Assembly: GCA_002309765.1 (NCBI GenBank)
Contig: DBXY01000062.1
Span: 13,887-72,123, forward strand
Source of the DNA: Verrucomicrobia bacterium UBA1200
Lineage (GTDB): Bacteria > Verrucomicrobiota > Kiritimatiellia > RFP12 > UBA1067
DNA: 58,237 nt
Reading direction: 5' to 3'
The translations under genes and the position numbers were made by a program. The notes below the pieces were generated by a model. That model saw nothing but the letters and a program-made list of their open reading frames with translations, was not told the origin of the DNA and did no database searches. Positions 56,506 through 58,237 of this stretch are shown piece by piece (the first letter of the stretch is position 1; each line of letters begins with the position of its first letter).

Positions 56506-58105
56506 GGCGAGCATCCTCTCCCTTTGAATCATTAACCGCAAGAGTTTCCGCCGCGGCGTCAACCAAATGGCGGGTCTTGGAGTCGAACGACAACCCGATC
56601 AAATTGATGGGCTTGCCAGTAGCGAGATACGGCGCGGCGTAGTTCTTCTCGCGAATCTGTGCGAACGCCCGGTCAACTGGCGAGTCAACCTTAAGCTCGA
56701 AGATGTAGATGCCGGCGATATGCTCAGCCACGATGTCGGCGCGGCCGTCTGCCTGCACATCCTCCATAGTGAACCGGAAGCCGCTTCCAGCGAGCAAGAA
56801 CGAAAGGCAACGCCCGTAGGAATTTTCGTGAACACGCGATTCCGTAGGCCCGTAAGCCATCGCGGCATAAAGGGATTTCAACCCGATGAAGAAATCCTCC
56901 CACTCGCGGCTGATGAGCTGCACCCCAAGATCGGCAGCCCAATCCACGCTCCTGTCCGCCGCTACACCAGCCAAAAGGATGTTCAGGTCCTGGCGAACTT
57001 CCTCGTCGGGAACGCCTAGGGTATAGAACCCGTTCGAGAAATCCTTAATTGTAAGGTAACCGGTCTGGAAGAACAGCCCAACGGGCTTGAGGTCGGTAAG
57101 ATTTACGGTGTCAAACGCGCGCTCGGTCACGTTCCTCGTGTGTTCCGGATCGATTGCCAGCACGTCCCAGCGCTTCAGATAATTCATCAGCGTGGAAGGC
57201 CGCCCGGTCGACGACCATGTGGCGCGGAAATACTTCTGTTTCCGGGCGAGCGTCAGTGCAACCGAAATCGGGTTGTAAACGGTGGTCGCGTCATCCGGTG
57301 AAAAACGGAAACCGTTATACCACCGTTTCATCTCGGCGCGGTACTCATCGTATGGTTTACCCATAATCCGCGCGTGCTCGCGCAAGTGCTCCTCAAAGTT
57401 TTTCTCAAGCTCGTCTTCCGTATAACCGAGCATCGTTGCGAACCCACCGTCCATCGAGATATCCAAAATGTTGTTCAGCGACGAGAATACGGAAAGTTTG
57501 GTAAACTTCGAAACGCCGGTCATCATCAGGAAGCGGATGGCTCCGGTACGCGGCTTCATTACGCTGTAGAAAGCCGACATCCGCTTGCGGATACCATCGG
57601 CAAACGCGATGTCGTCAAGCGCATGGGACACCGGAGCGTCATACTCGTCGATCAGAACCACGACACCCCTGCCTCCGTTGGCGGAGGAGAGCGAATCTAT
57701 GGCCGCGCCGAAGTTCACCGACGGCGGGGCCATGTCGTCGTAAGCGAAACCGGCATCTGCCAAGCGGCCCTTAACGTTCGCGGCGAATGTGACGTCAAAC
57801 GCTTCGGGATCCGTGGCATCAACATCGGAGAAATCTAAATGGATGACCGGCCACTTTTCCCACGCCCAATCCGTCCGGGAGATGTCCAGGTCGTCGAATA
57901 GCTCGCGCCGCCCCTGGAAGATCGCCTTAAGCGCGGTAATCATCAGCGACTTTCCAAACCGCCGCGGACGCGCCAGAAAAAGGAAACGGGAATTACGGTT
58001 CTCAACAAGACGGTGAAAATACGCCGTTTTATCGACATAAATACCGCCATGAATGCGAAAATCGGCAAAATCGCCAGTAGATGTCTCAATCGGTTTCATT
58101 GACAT
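56498..58105 (-). CDS. AAA-ATPase-like protein with PD-(D/E)XK nuclease domain (AAA_9/DUF1703)
   Basis: This is a 535-residue protein. The N-terminal region begins GDFADFRIHGGIYVDKTAYFHRLVENR, then the P-loop LARPRRFGKSLMITALKAIF and GVVVLIDEYDAPVSHAL as Walker B. The C-terminal part holds the nuclease-like FEDVQADGRADIVAEHIAGIYIFELKVDSP analogue (D...ExK). This two-domain arrangement is widespread in Bacteroides, Fibrobacter and gut PVC genomes, often in many copies, with no known function. It has no strong RBS; the ATG at 58105 is chosen because the GDFADFR start follows closely. The remaining 58106-58237 bases show no gene. Confidence 0.85.
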   Translation of the reverse strand: MSMKPIETSTGDFADFRIHGGIYVDKTAYFHRLVENRNSRFLFLARPRRFGKSLMITALKAIFQGRRELFDDLDISRTDWAWEKWPVIHLDFSDVDATDPEAFDVTFAANVKGRLADAGFAYDDMAPPSVNFGAAIDSLSSANGGRGVVVLIDEYDAPVSHALDDIAFADGIRKRMSAFYSVMKPRTGAIRFLMMTGVSKFTKLSVFSSLNNILDISMDGGFATMLGYTEDELEKNFEEHLREHARIMGKPYDEYRAEMKRWYNGFRFSPDDATTVYNPISVALTLARKQKYFRATWSSTGRPSTLMNYLKRWDVLAIDPEHTRNVTERAFDTVNLTDLKPVGLFFQTGYLTIKDFSNGFYTLGVPDEEVRQDLNILLAGVAADRSVDWAADLGVQLISREWEDFFIGLKSLYAAMAYGPTESRVHENSYGRCLSFLLAGSGFRFTMEDVQADGRADIVAEHIAGIYIFELKVDSPVDRAFAQIREKNYAAPYLATGKPINLIGLSFDSKTRHLVDAAAETLAVNDSKGEDARHV

Positions 58106-58237
58106 AAATAGTACCAAAACCACCATACGTATGCAAGAGCGTATATCCCGTCAACAACGAAAAACACGAGGGACGGATGGAGGGAGAGTGACGAGTTTGG
58201 GAATGAAAAAAGAAGAGAGAAGAATGAAGAATTAGGG

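Overview
The window is about 60% GC with a dense gene layout. It looks like one chromosome segment of a Gram-negative anaerobe. Supporting signs are a DUF481 outer-membrane protein, rubredoxin plus rubrerythrin, many secreted glycoside hydrolases, no respiratory genes, FISUMP-type paralogues and a small basic protein of the kind seen in the PVC group. I infer a gut-type Verrucomicrobiota/Kiritimatiellota/Lentisphaerota relative; no rRNA is present to test this. I saw no tRNA, rRNA, CRISPR array, integrase, transposase or reverse transcriptase in the window.

Layout. 1-5114: end of dnaE, two small ORFs, a DUF481 protein and aspS. 5161-12761: a tightly packed + strand run of RluA-type pseudouridine synthase, HTH-EIIA, PLP decarboxylase, large secreted glycosidase and LysE exporter. 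12829-14713: a repeat-built secreted protein and rplT/rpmI on the - strand. 14913-15798: rubredoxin-rubrerythrin. 15883-18216: an NhaD/ArsB permease with an EIIA-CBS partner. 19435-28149: a five-gene - strand operon (PatB-like lyase, methyltransferase, GH78-like, GH36, Na+ symporter). 28274-36944: an accessory island. 37124-44503: fabH, a NifU-type protein, a metallopeptidase, an acyltransferase, a GH-A glycosidase and a secreted unknown. 44725-53949: citrate synthase, MscS, hexokinase, gyrA, an antiporter and a Sel1 protein. 54169-58105: two secreted proteins and an AAA-ATPase/nuclease on the - strand.

The island at 28.2-37 kb is the most unusual part. Two complete secreted FISUMP-type proteins and one 5'-truncated 3' cassette share a nearly constant core and a C-terminal stretch of about 50 codons. 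In that stretch the differences fall mostly on codon positions 1 and 2 of NNC/NNT codons. This is the footprint expected of a diversity-generating retroelement, or of cassette gene conversion. Between these genes lies a family of about 130 bp repeats, each with a 22-bp-arm palindrome; copies follow each FISUMP end, and two also sit just upstream of a gene start. DUF234 and DUF4143 ATPase-nucleases, one of them reduced to a remnant, are interspersed.

Sigma70-like promoters with 17-18 bp spacers are easy to find in the intergenic gaps, and two of them place the start codon at the predicted +1 (leaderless). All identifications rest on reading motifs; no database search was run.
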